Assembly: GCF_000498535.1 (NCBI RefSeq)
Contig: NZ_AVGG01000002.1
Coordinates: 336,922-400,921, forward strand
Source of the DNA: Flavobacterium limnosediminis JC2902
GTDB taxonomy: Bacteria > Bacteroidota > Bacteroidia > Flavobacteriales > Flavobacteriaceae
Reading direction: 5' to 3'
Length of the DNA stretch: 64,000 nt
The notes under the pieces are model-generated. The model was not told the origin of the DNA and made no database searches. It worked only from the letters and a program-made list of their open reading frames with translations. This document shows, one piece after another, positions 1 through 7,580 of this stretch. Both the position numbers and the translations under genes were made by a program. Positions within the stretch are counted from its first letter, which is position 1. Each line of letters starts with the position of its first letter.

Positions 1-2433
1 GGAGCCGGTTCCGATTCTGAAACCGCTCTGGCCGGATTCCCGCACCATTCCCTGAACACTTATTTGCCGAAACTGGTAAAAGCCGGACTACGTGTAGCAA
101 TTTGTGATCAGTTGGAAGATCCGAAAATGACCAAAACCATTGTAAAACGAGGAGTGACCGAATTGGTAACGCCGGGTGTTGCGATGAATGACGAAGTTTT
201 ACATTCCAAATCAAATAACTTCTTAGCTTCCATTCACTTTGGCAAAAAAAATATCGGGGTGGCTTTTCTGGATGTTTCCACAGGCGAATTTTTAACAGCG
301 CAGGGCAATGACGAATACATTGACAAATTACTTCAGAACTTCAATCCGAGTGAAGTTTTGGTTCAGAAACATTATAAAAGTCAATTTAAAGACAGTTTTG
401 GCGAAGATTTCCATTCGTTCTTTCTGGAAGACTGGATCTACAAAGAAGACTACGCTTTTGAACGCCTGACAAATCATTTCCAGACCAATTCACTGAAAGG
501 ATTCGGGATCGAAGAATTGCAAGAAGGCGTTATTGCCTCGGGAGCGATTTTATATTATTTATCGGAAACACAACACAATAAAATCCAGCACATCACCAAC
601 ATCCATCGTATTGCCGAAGACGCTTACGTTTGGATGGATAAATTCACCATCCGCAATCTGGAATTGTATCATAGTTACAATCCGAATGCGGTTACGTTAC
701 TGGATGTCATCGACCGCACACTTTCCCCGATGGGAAGCCGTTTATTAAAACGCTGGCTGGCATTGCCGTTGAAAGACGCTAAGAAAATTCAGGGCCGTCA
801 TGAAGTGGTGGACTATCTGAAAACCAACAAGGACGTACTGCACAACATGCAACACCAGATTAAACAGATTTCCGATCTGGAGCGTCTGATTTCAAAAATT
901 GCCACCGGAAAAGTGAGTCCGCGTGAAGTGGTATATCTGTGTAATTCACTCGATGCCATCATCCCGATGAAAGCGCAGGCTCTGGAAAGCGCCAATGAAG
1001 CTTTAAAAACCATAGGCGACAGTTTGCATTCCTGCGACTTGTTACGTGAAAAAATAAAAACGACTTTAAATCCGGATGCCCCAGTGGCCATAAGCAAAGG
1101 AAATGCGATTGCAAAAGGAATCCATCCTGAACTGGACGAATTGCGTTCCATCGCTTTTTCCGGAAAAGAATATCTGGAAGCCATGGAAGCCCGTGAAAGT
1201 GAAAAAACCGGTATTCCGTCGTTAAAAATATCGTTTAATAACGTTTTCGGTTATTATATTGAAATCCGAAATACCCATAAAGACAAAGTTCCGACCGAAT
1301 GGATCCGTAAGCAAACCTTAGTGAATGCTGAACGCTATATTACCGAAGAACTGAAAGAATACGAAACCAAGATTTTAGGCGCCGAAGAAAAAATCCACAA
1401 ACTGGAATCGGAATTGTTTGAACAACTGGTGCTTTGGATTTCGACGTACATCAAACCTGTACAACTGAATGCAAACCTGGTAGCGCAATTAGACTGTTTG
1501 TGTTCGTTTACGCAATTGGCTGTCGAGAACAATTACGTTCGCCCCGAAATCGATGAAAGTTTCGATCTGGATATTAAAAACGGTCGCCATCCCGTGATTG
1601 AAAAACAATTGCCGGTAGGAGTACCCTATATTGCGAATGATGTTTTTCTGGACAACGAAACCCAGCAGATCATTATGATTACCGGTCCGAACATGTCGGG
1701 TAAATCAGCCATTCTGCGACAAACCGCCCTGATTGTCCTTTTGGGGCAGATGGGAAGTTTTGTTCCAGCAGAAAGCGTTCGTATGGGCATTGTGGATAAA
1801 ATCTTTACCCGTGTGGGTGCCAGCGATAACATTTCGATGGGGGAATCCACTTTTATGGTGGAGATGAATGAAACCGCTTCCATTCTAAATAATATTTCCA
1901 ACCGAAGCTTAGTCTTATTGGACGAAATCGGTCGGGGAACCTCAACCTATGACGGAATTTCGATTGCCTGGGCCATTGCGGAATATTTGCACGAACATCC
2001 AAACAAACCTAAAACGCTTTTTGCTACCCACTATCATGAACTGAACGAAATGGAAATTACTTTTGAACGCGTTCAGAATTTCAATGTTTCGGTAAAAGAA
2101 ATGAAAGACACCGTTCTTTTCATCCGTAAACTGGTTAAGGGTGGAAGTGCGCACAGTTTCGGTATTCATGTGGCTAAGATGGCCGGAATGCCACAAACGG
2201 TTATTCTGAAAGCCCAAAAACTTCTTAAAAAACTCGAAAAGGATCATTCCAGCGAAGCGCTAGCAGGAATTAAGTCGGATAAAGAAGAATTACAATTGAG
2301 CATTTTCAATTTAGACGACCCGCTTTTGGAAGAAATCAAAGAGGAAATCCTGAATTTGGACATCAATACCCTGACTCCGGTGGAAGCCTTAATGAAGCTG
2401 AATGAAATCAAGCGTATGTTAACCAAAAAATAA
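1..2433 (+). CDS. mutS: DNA mismatch repair protein MutS, 5' end missing
   Basis: MutS binds mismatched DNA and starts mismatch repair by an ATP-driven clamp. The frame is open from base 1, so the N-terminus lies outside the window. The first visible residues match the end of the mismatch-binding domain I (the [19 protein letters not shown] stretch corresponds to the PYHAVENYLAKLV region of other MutS). Connector, lever and clamp regions follow. The ATPase domain has Walker [10 protein letters not shown] near base 1684, the [13 protein letters not shown] segment, Walker [13 protein letters not shown] near 1921 and LFATHYHEL near 2020. The C-terminal helix-turn-helix part is intact. A TTG at 64 could be read as a start but is internal. 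No clear terminator follows; the tRNA promoter lies 65 bases downstream. Confidence 0.97.
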   Translation, partial: GAGSDSETALAGFPHHSLNTYLPKLVKAGLRVAICDQLEDPKMTKTIVKRGVTELVTPGVAMNDEVLHSKSNNFLASIHFGKKNIGVAFLDVSTGEFLTAQGNDEYIDKLLQNFNPSEVLVQKHYKSQFKDSFGEDFHSFFLEDWIYKEDYAFERLTNHFQTNSLKGFGIEELQEGVIASGAILYYLSETQHNKIQHITNIHRIAEDAYVWMDKFTIRNLELYHSYNPNAVTLLDVIDRTLSPMGSRLLKRWLALPLKDAKKIQGRHEVVDYLKTNKDVLHNMQHQIKQISDLERLISKIATGKVSPREVVYLCNSLDAIIPMKAQALESANEALKTIGDSLHSCDLLREKIKTTLNPDAPVAISKGNAIAKGIHPELDELRSIAFSGKEYLEAMEARESEKTGIPSLKISFNNVFGYYIEIRNTHKDKVPTEWIRKQTLVNAERYITEELKEYETKILGAEEKIHKLESELFEQLVLWISTYIKPVQLNANLVAQLDCLCSFTQLAVENNYVRPEIDESFDLDIKNGRHPVIEKQLPVGVPYIANDVFLDNETQQIIMITGPNMSGKSAILRQTALIVLLGQMGSFVPAESVRMGIVDKIFTRVGASDNISMGESTFMVEMNETASILNNISNRSLVLLDEIGRGTSTYDGISIAWAIAEYLHEHPNKPKTLFATHYHELNEMEITFERVQNFNVSVKEMKDTVLFIRKLVKGGSAHSFGIHVAKMAGMPQTVILKAQKLLKKLEKDHSSEALAGIKSDKEELQLSIFNLDDPLLEEIKEEILNLDINTLTPVEALMKLNEIKRMLTKK

Positions 2434-2498
2434 TACAATTGTAAAACAAACGGTATCAAAGAATTAAAAAAAAGTTTTATTTTTTTCTCCTCAAATGC

Positions 2499-2528
2499 TT
2501 GCAGAATTGAATTTATGTTTTACATTTG
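2499..2528 (+). promoter_or_regulatory. Bacteroidota-type promoter of the tRNA-Gly/tRNA-Leu operon
   Basis: TTG at 2499-2501 (-33 element), a 19-base spacer, then TACATTTG at 2521-2528, an exact match to the -7 consensus TAnnTTTG. Transcription would begin near 2535, about 40 bases before tRNA-Gly. No other promoter is seen between the two tRNAs, so they are probably co-transcribed. Confidence 0.75.
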
Positions 2529-2573
2529 CACTCGCAATACGAAAGTAACGCGGTTCTTTAAAAACATGAAAAT

Positions 2574-2646
2574 GCGAAAATAGCTCAGCTGGTAGAGCGC
2601 AACCTTGCCAAGGTTGAGGTCGCGGGTTCGAACCCCGTTTTTCGCT
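2574..2646 (+). tRNA. tRNA-Gly (anticodon GCC)
   Basis: A full cloverleaf can be drawn. The acceptor GCGAAAA pairs with TTTTCGC. The anticodon stem CAACC/GGTTG encloses loop TTGCCAA with anticodon GCC. The T arm has loop TTCGAAC and ends in a G-U pair. The discriminator base is T2646, and CCA is not encoded. The gene lies 16 bases before tRNA-Leu. Confidence 0.95.
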
Positions 2647-2662
2647 CTACTACCAATATAAT

Positions 2663-2746
2663 GCTCGAGTGGTGGAATCGGTAGACACGCTGGACTTAAA
2701 ATCCAGTGGACATTAGTCCGTGCGGGTTCAAGTCCCGCCTTGAGTA
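2663..2746 (+). tRNA. tRNA-Leu (anticodon UAA)
   Basis: This is a long class II tRNA of 84 bases. The acceptor GCTCGAG pairs with CTTGAGT, including G-U pairs. The anticodon stem CTGGA/TCCAG encloses loop CTTAAAA with anticodon TAA. A variable arm follows (GGACATTAGTCC region), then the T arm GCGGG/CCCGC. The discriminator is A2746, with no encoded CCA. Its 3' end is the integration site of the element at 2727-9351; the gene here is complete and should be functional. Confidence 0.95.
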
Positions 2747-2749
2747 CAA
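2727..2749 (+). repeat. Left attachment repeat, inside tRNA-Leu
   Basis: A 23-bp sequence covering the last T-loop bases, T stem, acceptor strand and three bases beyond tRNA-Leu. An identical copy is at 9329-9351. The base before the repeat differs (G at 2726, T at 9328), and so does the base after it (G at 2750, A at 9352). This fixes the common core. Confidence 0.9.
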
Positions 2750-2750
2750 G

Positions 2751-2793
2751 AAAAAACCGTAATATACTTTAAATTAAGTATTTACGGTTTTTC
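2751..2793 (+). terminator. Intrinsic terminator after tRNA-Leu, carried by the element
   Basis: An inverted repeat of about 17 bp pairs AAAAACCGTAATATACTT with the complementary bases ending in the T run at 2788-2792. It lies on the element side of the left attachment repeat, so it came with the element. It restores termination of the tRNA operon after the chromosomal terminator was moved to 9351-9382. Confidence 0.75.
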
Positions 2794-2805
2794 TTTTTTA
2801 CATTC

Positions 2806-2825
2806 CTCCCACATATCTCCCACAT
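2806..2825 (+). repeat. Paired CTCCCACAT repeats, left end (possible integrase arm sites)
   Basis: CTCCCACAT occurs at 2806-2814 and 2817-2825, 11 bases start to start. The same pair with the same spacing and orientation is found near the right end at 9167-9186. Short direct repeats near both ends of an integrated element are typical of arm-type integrase or Xis binding sites. The role is inferred. Confidence 0.5.
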
Positions 2826-2854
2826 TTTAGAAAACACTTCCAAAATTACCTTTC

Positions 2855-3007
2855 TTAAACATTTTTATCTTCACCCTTCTCCATTTTCACCGCCTGTTTT
2901 TCCTTGAAGTTCTTGTGTGCCTGAAGTGCTGCTTTCTGATTGTCCGTTAATTTGTCGAAGTCTGTCCAATCTATTTTCAGATTTGTTTCTTTTTTGTCCT
3001 GTTCCAT
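2855..3007 (-). CDS. Small hydrophilic protein of unknown function (50 aa)
   Basis: This is an ATG-started frame of 50 codons ending in TAA, at the left end of the element. The product is highly charged (MEQDKKETNLKIDWTDFD at the N-terminus, then many Lys and Glu), with no membrane segment or Cys. No family was recognised. Its position just inside the left end, with regular codon use through to the stop, makes it a plausible small element gene. No strong ribosome binding site is visible, which is usual in this group. It could also be chance open frame in AT-rich DNA. Confidence 0.4.
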   Translation of the reverse strand: MEQDKKETNLKIDWTDFDKLTDNQKAALQAHKNFKEKQAVKMEKGEDKNV

Positions 3008-3099
3008 AAATGATTTATTAAGTGATTCAATATCTTTTCCATTTCTGCCTCACGCGCAAACTCAGATTATAGTTTTTTAAAGATTTTGAGTTTTATAGA

Positions 3100-3159
3100 T
3101 TGTATAAATGTTTGATACAAAGAATATTCGCGTGGGGTTTATTTACGTTGTATAAATGT
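3100..3159 (+). repeat. 12-bp direct repeat TTGTATAAATGT, two copies
   Basis: Copies at 3100-3111 and 3148-3159, 48 bases apart. The first copy is also the left half of an inverted repeat, TTGTAT followed nine bases later by ATACAA. Such iteron-like repeats can be protein binding sites near an origin or promoter; no function is proven. Confidence 0.45.
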
Positions 3160-3230
3160 ACTACTTTTCAACCTGCTCTATGTTTTGGATAGGGTAAAAA
3201 ATTTTGTATATATCTTCAAGGTTGGTTCCC

Positions 3231-3292
3231 TACCCCCTATATAAACCGTTTGGGGCATTTCGGAAACTCGGATTTTTTAGGGGTATAGGGGT
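3231..3292. repeat. Inverted repeat with C/G runs in the gene-free region
   Basis: TACCCCCTATA at 3231-3241 faces TATAGGGGT at 3284-3292 across a 42-base loop that itself contains a GGGG run. In an element this AT-rich, the C/G runs stand out. A cruciform or origin hairpin is possible; alternatives are a weak terminator or chance. Confidence 0.4.
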
Positions 3293-3580
3293 TGAATTAT
3301 CTCGGTCAAAAAATATTTTTCCGTTTTTTTTATTGAGGCGGTTTGCATGGCTCTACTGTTTTTGTAATCCTACTTAGGTCACACGTAAAACTTGTAAAGT
3401 CGCACCAATAAAGGAAACTTTTATTTCACTGCTATTTTTTCCCAACCGTTTGCACAATCACACTATTTACACTGTTTTTTCCGTAGTGTATTATGAAAGA
3501 AAAACCTATATTTGGTTTAATACCTATAAAGGTTTCAGACTGCAGTTTGTAAAAAAGGAACTTAAATCGTATTTAAAATT

Positions 3581-3847
3581 ATGCTTAGAAAACTACTATT
3601 GTATTTAGAAACGAAAACCGTTTTATTTTTGGTTGTGTATTGTGTCTTTTCAATCTTATATACTTTTGTAATTGAAAGTATAACTTATAAAAATAACTCA
3701 TTGAGCCCGCATCTACTTGAAGTTACCGGAGAACAGATGCTAAGTCGAGGGTTGTTGGTTTTTATGATTTTTGTTTTTTCATTCTGCTGTTTTGAAATAA
3801 AAGAAGGCAAGATTAAAATACGTCCAGAAACCAGACATAGAACTTGA
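3581..3847 (+). CDS. Small two-helix membrane protein of unknown function (88 aa)
   Basis: This is the only plus-strand gene proposed in the element. The product has two hydrophobic segments, residues about 13-33 and 57-73 (LLVFMIFVFSFCCFEI), with a short loop between and a basic C-terminal tail (KEGKIKIRPETRHRT). It starts with ATG. No homologous family was recognised. It is convergent with the 87-aa gene, whose stop lies 20 bases away. A role in the envelope, for example in immunity or transfer, would be a guess. Confidence 0.55.
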   Translation: MLRKLLLYLETKTVLFLVVYCVFSILYTFVIESITYKNNSLSPHLLEVTGEQMLSRGLLVFMIFVFSFCCFEIKEGKIKIRPETRHRT

Positions 3848-3866
3848 TTTTTTCAACACAAATAAA

Positions 3867-4130
3867 CTATCCAAATATTGTTTTAAGTAAGTCGTTAACA
3901 TACTTTTCTACGTCCTGAGTATCATATTGTAATTCGACGTCCCTTCTCCCCCTTAAATCAAAACCTCTTACTTGTTTCTTCATTTGCTCGACGTTAAAAA
4001 CTTTATTTGTAATGTAATTTATCAAGAGTGATTCGATTTTGTCCTTATCGCTCTTACTTATAAATTCCTTAACGCCTTTTTTAATTAATTTGTTTGCTAT
4101 CTCGGTTAATTCTCTTTCTATTACTATCAT
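3867..4130 (-). CDS. Hypothetical protein of the element (87 aa)
   Basis: ATG-started frame 16 bases downstream of the rep gene, probably in the same transcript. The product is soluble and charged. It is mostly predicted helical (IERELTEIANKLIKKG, then DKIESLLINYITNKV), with a basic patch KKQVRGFDLRGRRD near residues 51-64 and an acidic end. There is no Cys motif or membrane segment. The basic patch would fit nucleic acid binding, but no family was recognised. Its position next to rep suggests a replication or copy-control accessory; this is inference. Confidence 0.6.
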   Translation of the reverse strand: MIVIERELTEIANKLIKKGVKEFISKSDKDKIESLLINYITNKVFNVEQMKKQVRGFDLRGRRDVELQYDTQDVEKYVNDLLKTIFG

Positions 4131-4146
4131 TGTTTGAGTGTTTTTT

Positions 4147-5463
4147 TTAATTGGTTAGTAATGTGGTTAATAAATTAGTTTGTCCTGAAGGGTAAAGTCT
4201 GTTTTGCTTTATTCTTTGGTTGCTGTCGGTGTTTCTAATATTGTGAGCGATCTCTTTTATTTGCATTTTGTAATCTGAGAAAACCCACTTGCCGGACAAA
4301 TACCGTCTTTTGATTTGCTCAAATGTTTTTTTGTCGGTTAGATAATAATATTTCAATCCGGTATGTGATAGTAAAAGACTGTTTTCTTTCTGCATCGAAA
4401 TATCTAATCCAGTCACTTTGCAAACTGATTTTTCAGAAGGTGTTGAAGAAACCAACTCCACCTTTTTTGACAGTATATTTAAAGTGTCAATTTGGGTGGT
4501 GTTGAAGTTTAAAAAATCCACCTTTTGACTAATTACTTCAGTAATGTTTTTTTGAATATTGTTTGAATACGTTTTTGTTATTTCTTTAAACTGCTTTCGG
4601 TGGGTTTTAAAGTTCTCTGTTTGATTATTCGACAACAACCCACTCCAATAATTTGGATTTGAATATTCCAACATTCTATATTTAAGTTTTGTACTTAAAG
4701 TGTCAATTTGGGTGGTGTTGTCATAAAACAATACATTTTCCCATTCGGTTATCAATTCATTTTTGAAGTTATGAAGTCCGTAATTTATTAAGTCAAATAG
4801 CGTGAATATACCCTTCTTATTTAATTTTTCCATTCTAGTATATTTAATCTCGAAACGCATTATTTCGCTGTCAATTTCAAAACCTTTTGATTTGTAGTGC
4901 AATGCCTTATTATATGCCTTAATTATATACTGCGAATGTTCAACTTGCTTGTATTTTCCCTCCTCTGAATTTTTTTGATACTCAAAAAGTTTTGTTTTAT
5001 GCAGTAGGCAGTTATTTAAAATCTCGTTTGTTGGTTCCGGCGGCGTGATATTAACACCTACTTCCAAACACTTTAAAATACATTGCTGAGGTGTTATATT
5101 GAATTTATCGTTTAAATCATTTAAAACCAACAAAACAGCCTTTAAATCAAAATTGTTATAATTATGCGCTCCGTTGTTCCAATACTTATGCAGACTTCCT
5201 TTAAAAAAAACGGTTCCCGTATCATAAATTACAAATTCAATTCCTTTGTAATATGCATGTTTGTATGGTGTTATTGCATATCCGTAACGATTGACTGTTT
5301 TTATTTCTCCGGTTGTCACGCTTGCCTTTCTTTCAAAATCTAATAAGGTGTTACCTTCCAATTCGGATGGATCTAAATCCTTGATTAATATTTTTACAAA
5401 GTCTATCAATTGATTATATTTGTTGAAGTTTTGACATTGCCTGTTAAAACGACTTTTGAACAA
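4147..5463 (-). CDS. Probable rolling-circle replication initiator (filamentous-phage gene II / CRI-like)
   Basis: 438 aa. Two motifs resemble gene II/X and CRI replication proteins of filamentous phages and related plasmids. GSLHKYWNNGAHNYNNFD at residues 89-106 matches the G-S/N-x-x-K...G-x-N pattern of the Phage_X region. YIIKAYNK at 179-186 followed by IMRFEIKYTR at 201-210 matches the Y-x-K...LRFE block. Such proteins nick one strand at the origin. The assignment rests on motif memory, not a search. The frame has no ATG or GTG near its front: TTG at 5463 (or ATT just before) is the best start, and the next Met is residue 202. A perfect 26-bp repeat lies inside the gene, encoding NTTQIDTL twice. 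The 87-aa gene follows; the 147-aa and HTH genes precede it. Confidence 0.55.
   Translation of the reverse strand: MFKSRFNRQCQNFNKYNQLIDFVKILIKDLDPSELEGNTLLDFERKASVTTGEIKTVNRYGYAITPYKHAYYKGIEFVIYDTGTVFFKGSLHKYWNNGAHNYNNFDLKAVLLVLNDLNDKFNITPQQCILKCLEVGVNITPPEPTNEILNNCLLHKTKLFEYQKNSEEGKYKQVEHSQYIIKAYNKALHYKSKGFEIDSEIMRFEIKYTRMEKLNKKGIFTLFDLINYGLHNFKNELITEWENVLFYDNTTQIDTLSTKLKYRMLEYSNPNYWSGLLSNNQTENFKTHRKQFKEITKTYSNNIQKNITEVISQKVDFLNFNTTQIDTLNILSKKVELVSSTPSEKSVCKVTGLDISMQKENSLLLSHTGLKYYYLTDKKTFEQIKRRYLSGKWVFSDYKMQIKEIAHNIRNTDSNQRIKQNRLYPSGQTNLLTTLLTN
4479..4720. repeat. Perfect 26-bp direct repeat inside rep
   Basis: Identical 26-bp copies at 4479-4504 and 4695-4720, 216 bases apart, within the coding sequence of the replication protein. 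Both are read in the same frame, giving NTTQIDTL at residues about 248 and 320. DNA identity with no silent change, beyond what a conserved peptide needs, suggests a DNA site or a recent duplication. Candidate roles are a nick site, an iteron or a regulator site. Confidence 0.6.
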
Positions 5464-5466
5464 AAT

Positions 5467-5491
5467 AAAGGGAGCCTGAACAACTCCCTTT
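5467..5491. terminator. Hairpin between the 147-aa gene and rep (terminator or attenuator)
   Basis: AAAGGGAG at 5467-5474 pairs with CTCCCTTT at 5484-5491 around a 9-base loop. On the minus strand the stem is followed by TTTATTTTG, a modest U tract that runs straight into the proposed TTG start of rep. On the plus strand the T run is better. It may limit read-through from the HTH operon into rep, or shield the rep start. Confidence 0.5.
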
Positions 5492-5497
5492 TTTCAT

Positions 5498-5941
5498 TTA
5501 TTCCGTTTTGTAGGTATTAATTATTTGCGCTAAAATTTTTGGGGTTGCCGGATAGAATGAAAAATAAACGTCAATTATTAGCCATATTTCCGGCTCTTGG
5601 GTTATAAAGTTTTTACCCTCCGTAAAGTGGAATATTAAAAGACTCTTCTTTTCGCCTTTTCTCTTATCTCCGTAGTAAATGTTTTTTATTCCTGTTGGCC
5701 TTAATCCGGTAACTGCCTCTGATGTTTTCCAGCTATTTGTGTTTCTTATTCTCAAATACTTTGTAATACCTGAAGATTTAGATTTTTCTTGATAAGGCTC
5801 TATTCTAATTAGTTCCTCAAAATGATTAAACCCGCCTTTTAACCCTATTAGTCGGTAAACTGTATATGATTTGGTTTTGTTTAAAACCCCGTAGACGTGC
5901 CTATGAAATTCGGGAGTTTTGAAATTGCCTGTCTTTTCCAT
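5498..5941 (-). CDS. Hypothetical protein of the element (147 aa)
   Basis: ATG-started gene two bases after the stop of the HTH gene, so almost surely translated from the same mRNA. The product is soluble with many aromatic and basic residues (FHRHVYGVLNKTKSYTVYRL at the front, DKRKGEKKSLLIFHFTEG in the middle, WLIIDVYFSFYPATPKILAQ near the end). A mixed strand/helix fold is likely. No family was recognised. Its place between the HTH regulator and rep would suit a replication or control partner, but this is inference. Confidence 0.65.
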   Translation of the reverse strand: MEKTGNFKTPEFHRHVYGVLNKTKSYTVYRLIGLKGGFNHFEELIRIEPYQEKSKSSGITKYLRIRNTNSWKTSEAVTGLRPTGIKNIYYGDKRKGEKKSLLIFHFTEGKNFITQEPEIWLIIDVYFSFYPATPKILAQIINTYKTE

Positions 5942-5943
5942 AA

Positions 5944-6222
5944 TCAGCCATTTAAAGGGGTTAAACTTTTTTCAATGTCTGATTTTAGGAAATAAACTCT
6001 TGCCCCGATTCCGTAAGGCGTGAGTTTGCCTGATTTGCACCAGTTGTGAACGGTGGATATATCTACCTTAAAAAGTCCTGCGACTTCTTGGCGTGACAGA
6101 TATTCTTCCGGCTGTTTTGGTTTGAAGTGTTTAAGAAATTCGTCTAAATGACTTTTTACACTCTCTGCGATTTTGTTTTGTAGTTCGTCAGGGCTAACGG
6201 AAATGAATTGAATTGCACTCAT
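5944..6222 (-). CDS. Helix-turn-helix DNA-binding protein, excisionase-like
   Basis: 92 aa from the ATG at 6222; a longer frame from 6255 lacks support. The C-terminal half holds a MerR/Xis-type winged helix (HTH_17-like): EYLSRQEVAGLFKVDIST, then VHNWCKSGKLTPYGIG and ARVYFLKSDIEKSL. The N-terminal half is a helical extension starting SAIQFISVSPDELQNKI. Small proteins of this layout are common in Bacteroidota mobile elements beside integrases and replication genes. Likely roles are excision directionality and repression of its own operon. Three CCGATT half-sites lie 39-79 bases upstream. The 147-aa gene follows after two bases. Confidence 0.85.
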   Translation of the reverse strand: MSAIQFISVSPDELQNKIAESVKSHLDEFLKHFKPKQPEEYLSRQEVAGLFKVDISTVHNWCKSGKLTPYGIGARVYFLKSDIEKSLTPLNG

Positions 6223-6260
6223 AAGTTTTTTATTTATTGTTAAACTTGAGTACAAATCTC

Positions 6261-6301
6261 AATCGGTTTCATTTCCGATTCATGGTAGTTTTTTCCGATT
6301 C
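6261..6301. promoter_or_regulatory. Operator-like CCGATT repeats upstream of the HTH gene
   Basis: TTTCCGATTC occurs at 6272-6281 and again at 6292-6301, exactly 20 bases apart (about two helical turns). The inverse AATCGG is at 6261-6266, making an inverted repeat with the first copy. The repeats lie in the 100-base gap before the HTH gene, where its promoter should be. Binding by the HTH protein itself is a natural guess. Confidence 0.5.
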
Positions 6302-6322
6302 TCGGGGATCCGTTTTATTGTA

Positions 6323-7270
6323 TTATTTCAGCTCGAAAATCTCTTTTACTATTAAGTTGTAATTATTTTCTCTTCCTGCTGACGAATATTTGGTGCTAAA
6401 ACTCTCTTTATTTAAAAATTCTTGATGTGTTTTTTCGCTTATAAAATCGTTTTCAAATAACCATTCCATTAGTTTTGAATGTGTTATAGGAATAATTCTT
6501 TCTTCCTTTTTCATTTTTTGAATTAAAAAACTATAATCCGCATACCTATCAATAATGTATCTTTCTGAGTAAATTTTAAATAACAAATAATTTTTTTCGT
6601 CTGCACCACAAAATACTTTAGGGAACGGATTTTCATTCACAGATACTTCTTTTTGAATTTCAAAAGTCCTTTCTTTTATAGTATTCAAATATTTTATTTC
6701 TCCTCTATAATCAATATCTTCTAAATATTCTTTCCCACTTAAATCGTTTATAATTTTACCTATTACCTGAACTCTGGTATCTCCTGGTATTGTGTTAATT
6801 CCATTTAAAAAAACAGACTTTTTGAAAAAAGTTTCTATTTCATCAATGTTTGTGTAAATACTGTTTTCCAACTCAGTATAAATTATCAATTCTTCTGTTT
6901 TGATTCCGGTTCCTGATAAAGTCTTTAGAAAACAATCATATTTTATAAATACAGATAAGTAGTAAGAGCGAATTCTAACTGATAATTCGGCCGGAGCATT
7001 ATTATGAATCAACACTCTTTCTAGTAATTCGAGTTTATCGAAATTATCTAAAATTGTACTTATGTCTTTTTTAAACAGTTTGAATGTGGATATATACAAC
7101 TCTTGACTTGTAATTTCTTTTACAATATCTGCTATCAACATCAATCTAACATAATTAGGTATTTCTTTGCCCCTATATGTCAAATCGTCGTTATTAAGTA
7201 GTTTCTTGATTACTTTGTAGATAATGTCGTTTGAATATTTCGATTGAGTATTTTCAATTTTTATAATCAT
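6323..7270 (-). CDS. Hypothetical protein of the element (315 aa)
   Basis: A large ATG-started gene, mostly helical and soluble by composition, with no membrane segment. The C-terminal third has NPFPKVFCGADEKNYLLF (from about residue 217), ITHSKLMEWLFENDFISE and SSAGRENNYNLI. From memory, the NPFP-x-hydrophobic-F...Y-x-D/SYL pattern recurs in unannotated proteins next to integrases in Bacteroidota islands, but no function is known to me. The 15-bp motif at 7276-7290 sits five bases before the start codon, as it does (one base away) before the integrase gene. This suggests shared control. Confidence 0.65.
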   Translation of the reverse strand: MIIKIENTQSKYSNDIIYKVIKKLLNNDDLTYRGKEIPNYVRLMLIADIVKEITSQELYISTFKLFKKDISTILDNFDKLELLERVLIHNNAPAELSVRIRSYYLSVFIKYDCFLKTLSGTGIKTEELIIYTELENSIYTNIDEIETFFKKSVFLNGINTIPGDTRVQVIGKIINDLSGKEYLEDIDYRGEIKYLNTIKERTFEIQKEVSVNENPFPKVFCGADEKNYLLFKIYSERYIIDRYADYSFLIQKMKKEERIIPITHSKLMEWLFENDFISEKTHQEFLNKESFSTKYSSAGRENNYNLIVKEIFELK

Positions 7271-7275
7271 GCCTA

Positions 7276-7290
7276 TTTGAACTTTTGAAC
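7276..7290 (-). promoter_or_regulatory. Shared 15-bp motif before the 315-aa gene
   Basis: On the minus strand the sequence is GTTCAAAAGTTCAAA, an 8-base tandem, five bases before the ATG at 7270. The identical 15-mer lies one base before the integrase ATG (9112-9126). A partial copy, GTTCAAAAGT, overlaps the start of rep (5452-5461). Possible roles are repressor site or translation control element. Confidence 0.5.
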
Positions 7291-7313
7291 TTTAATTTTG
7301 TTAGTTACACCAA

Positions 7314-7574
7314 CTACTTACTTAGTCGGGCTTCCTCAATATAATCAAACATATTATCTAAAATTTTAATGTTCTTCATTAAGGCTTTAAAGTCAGTTTC
7401 TGTCATTTCGTTATTTGTTTCCGGTGTGGTTGAAAGTTTATACAAATGACTCGTTACCGCATCATTCAAAAACCTTTTTAGGTTTGATACTCCGTTTTCT
7501 TCTTCACCCATTTCTAAACATCTTGTTAGACCTAAAATTTCTAATTCTGGCTGCGTAAAATTAAAATTATCCAT
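7314..7574 (-). CDS. Hypothetical protein of the element (86 aa)
   Basis: ATG-started gene six bases after the stop of the 54-aa membrane protein gene, so likely co-transcribed with it and the integrase. The product is acidic and helical (MDNFNFTQPELEILGLTR, then NLKRFLNDAVTSHLYKL and KALMKNIKILDNMFDYIEEA). It has no membrane segment and one Cys. No family was recognised. Confidence 0.55.
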   Translation of the reverse strand: MDNFNFTQPELEILGLTRCLEMGEEENGVSNLKRFLNDAVTSHLYKLSTTPETNNEMTETDFKALMKNIKILDNMFDYIEEARLSK

Positions 7575-7580
7575 ATTTTT

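Larger units (their letters stand above)
3008..3580. other. 573-base gene-free region of the element; possible origin or control region
   Basis: No frame with good coding character was found on either strand. The region contains a 12-bp direct repeat (3100-3111 and 3148-3159), an inverted repeat with C and G runs (3231-3241 and 3284-3292), and an AT-rich imperfect hairpin near 3512-3536 (AAACCTATA against TATAAAGGTTT). This is the longest gene-free stretch in the element and is repeat rich, so it is the best place to look for a replication origin. That role is inference only. Confidence 0.4.

Noticed and set aside
64..66. TTG as the mutS start codon
   Set aside because: The frame is open to base 1 and the upstream residues match MutS domain I, so this is internal; the gene is cut by the window edge.
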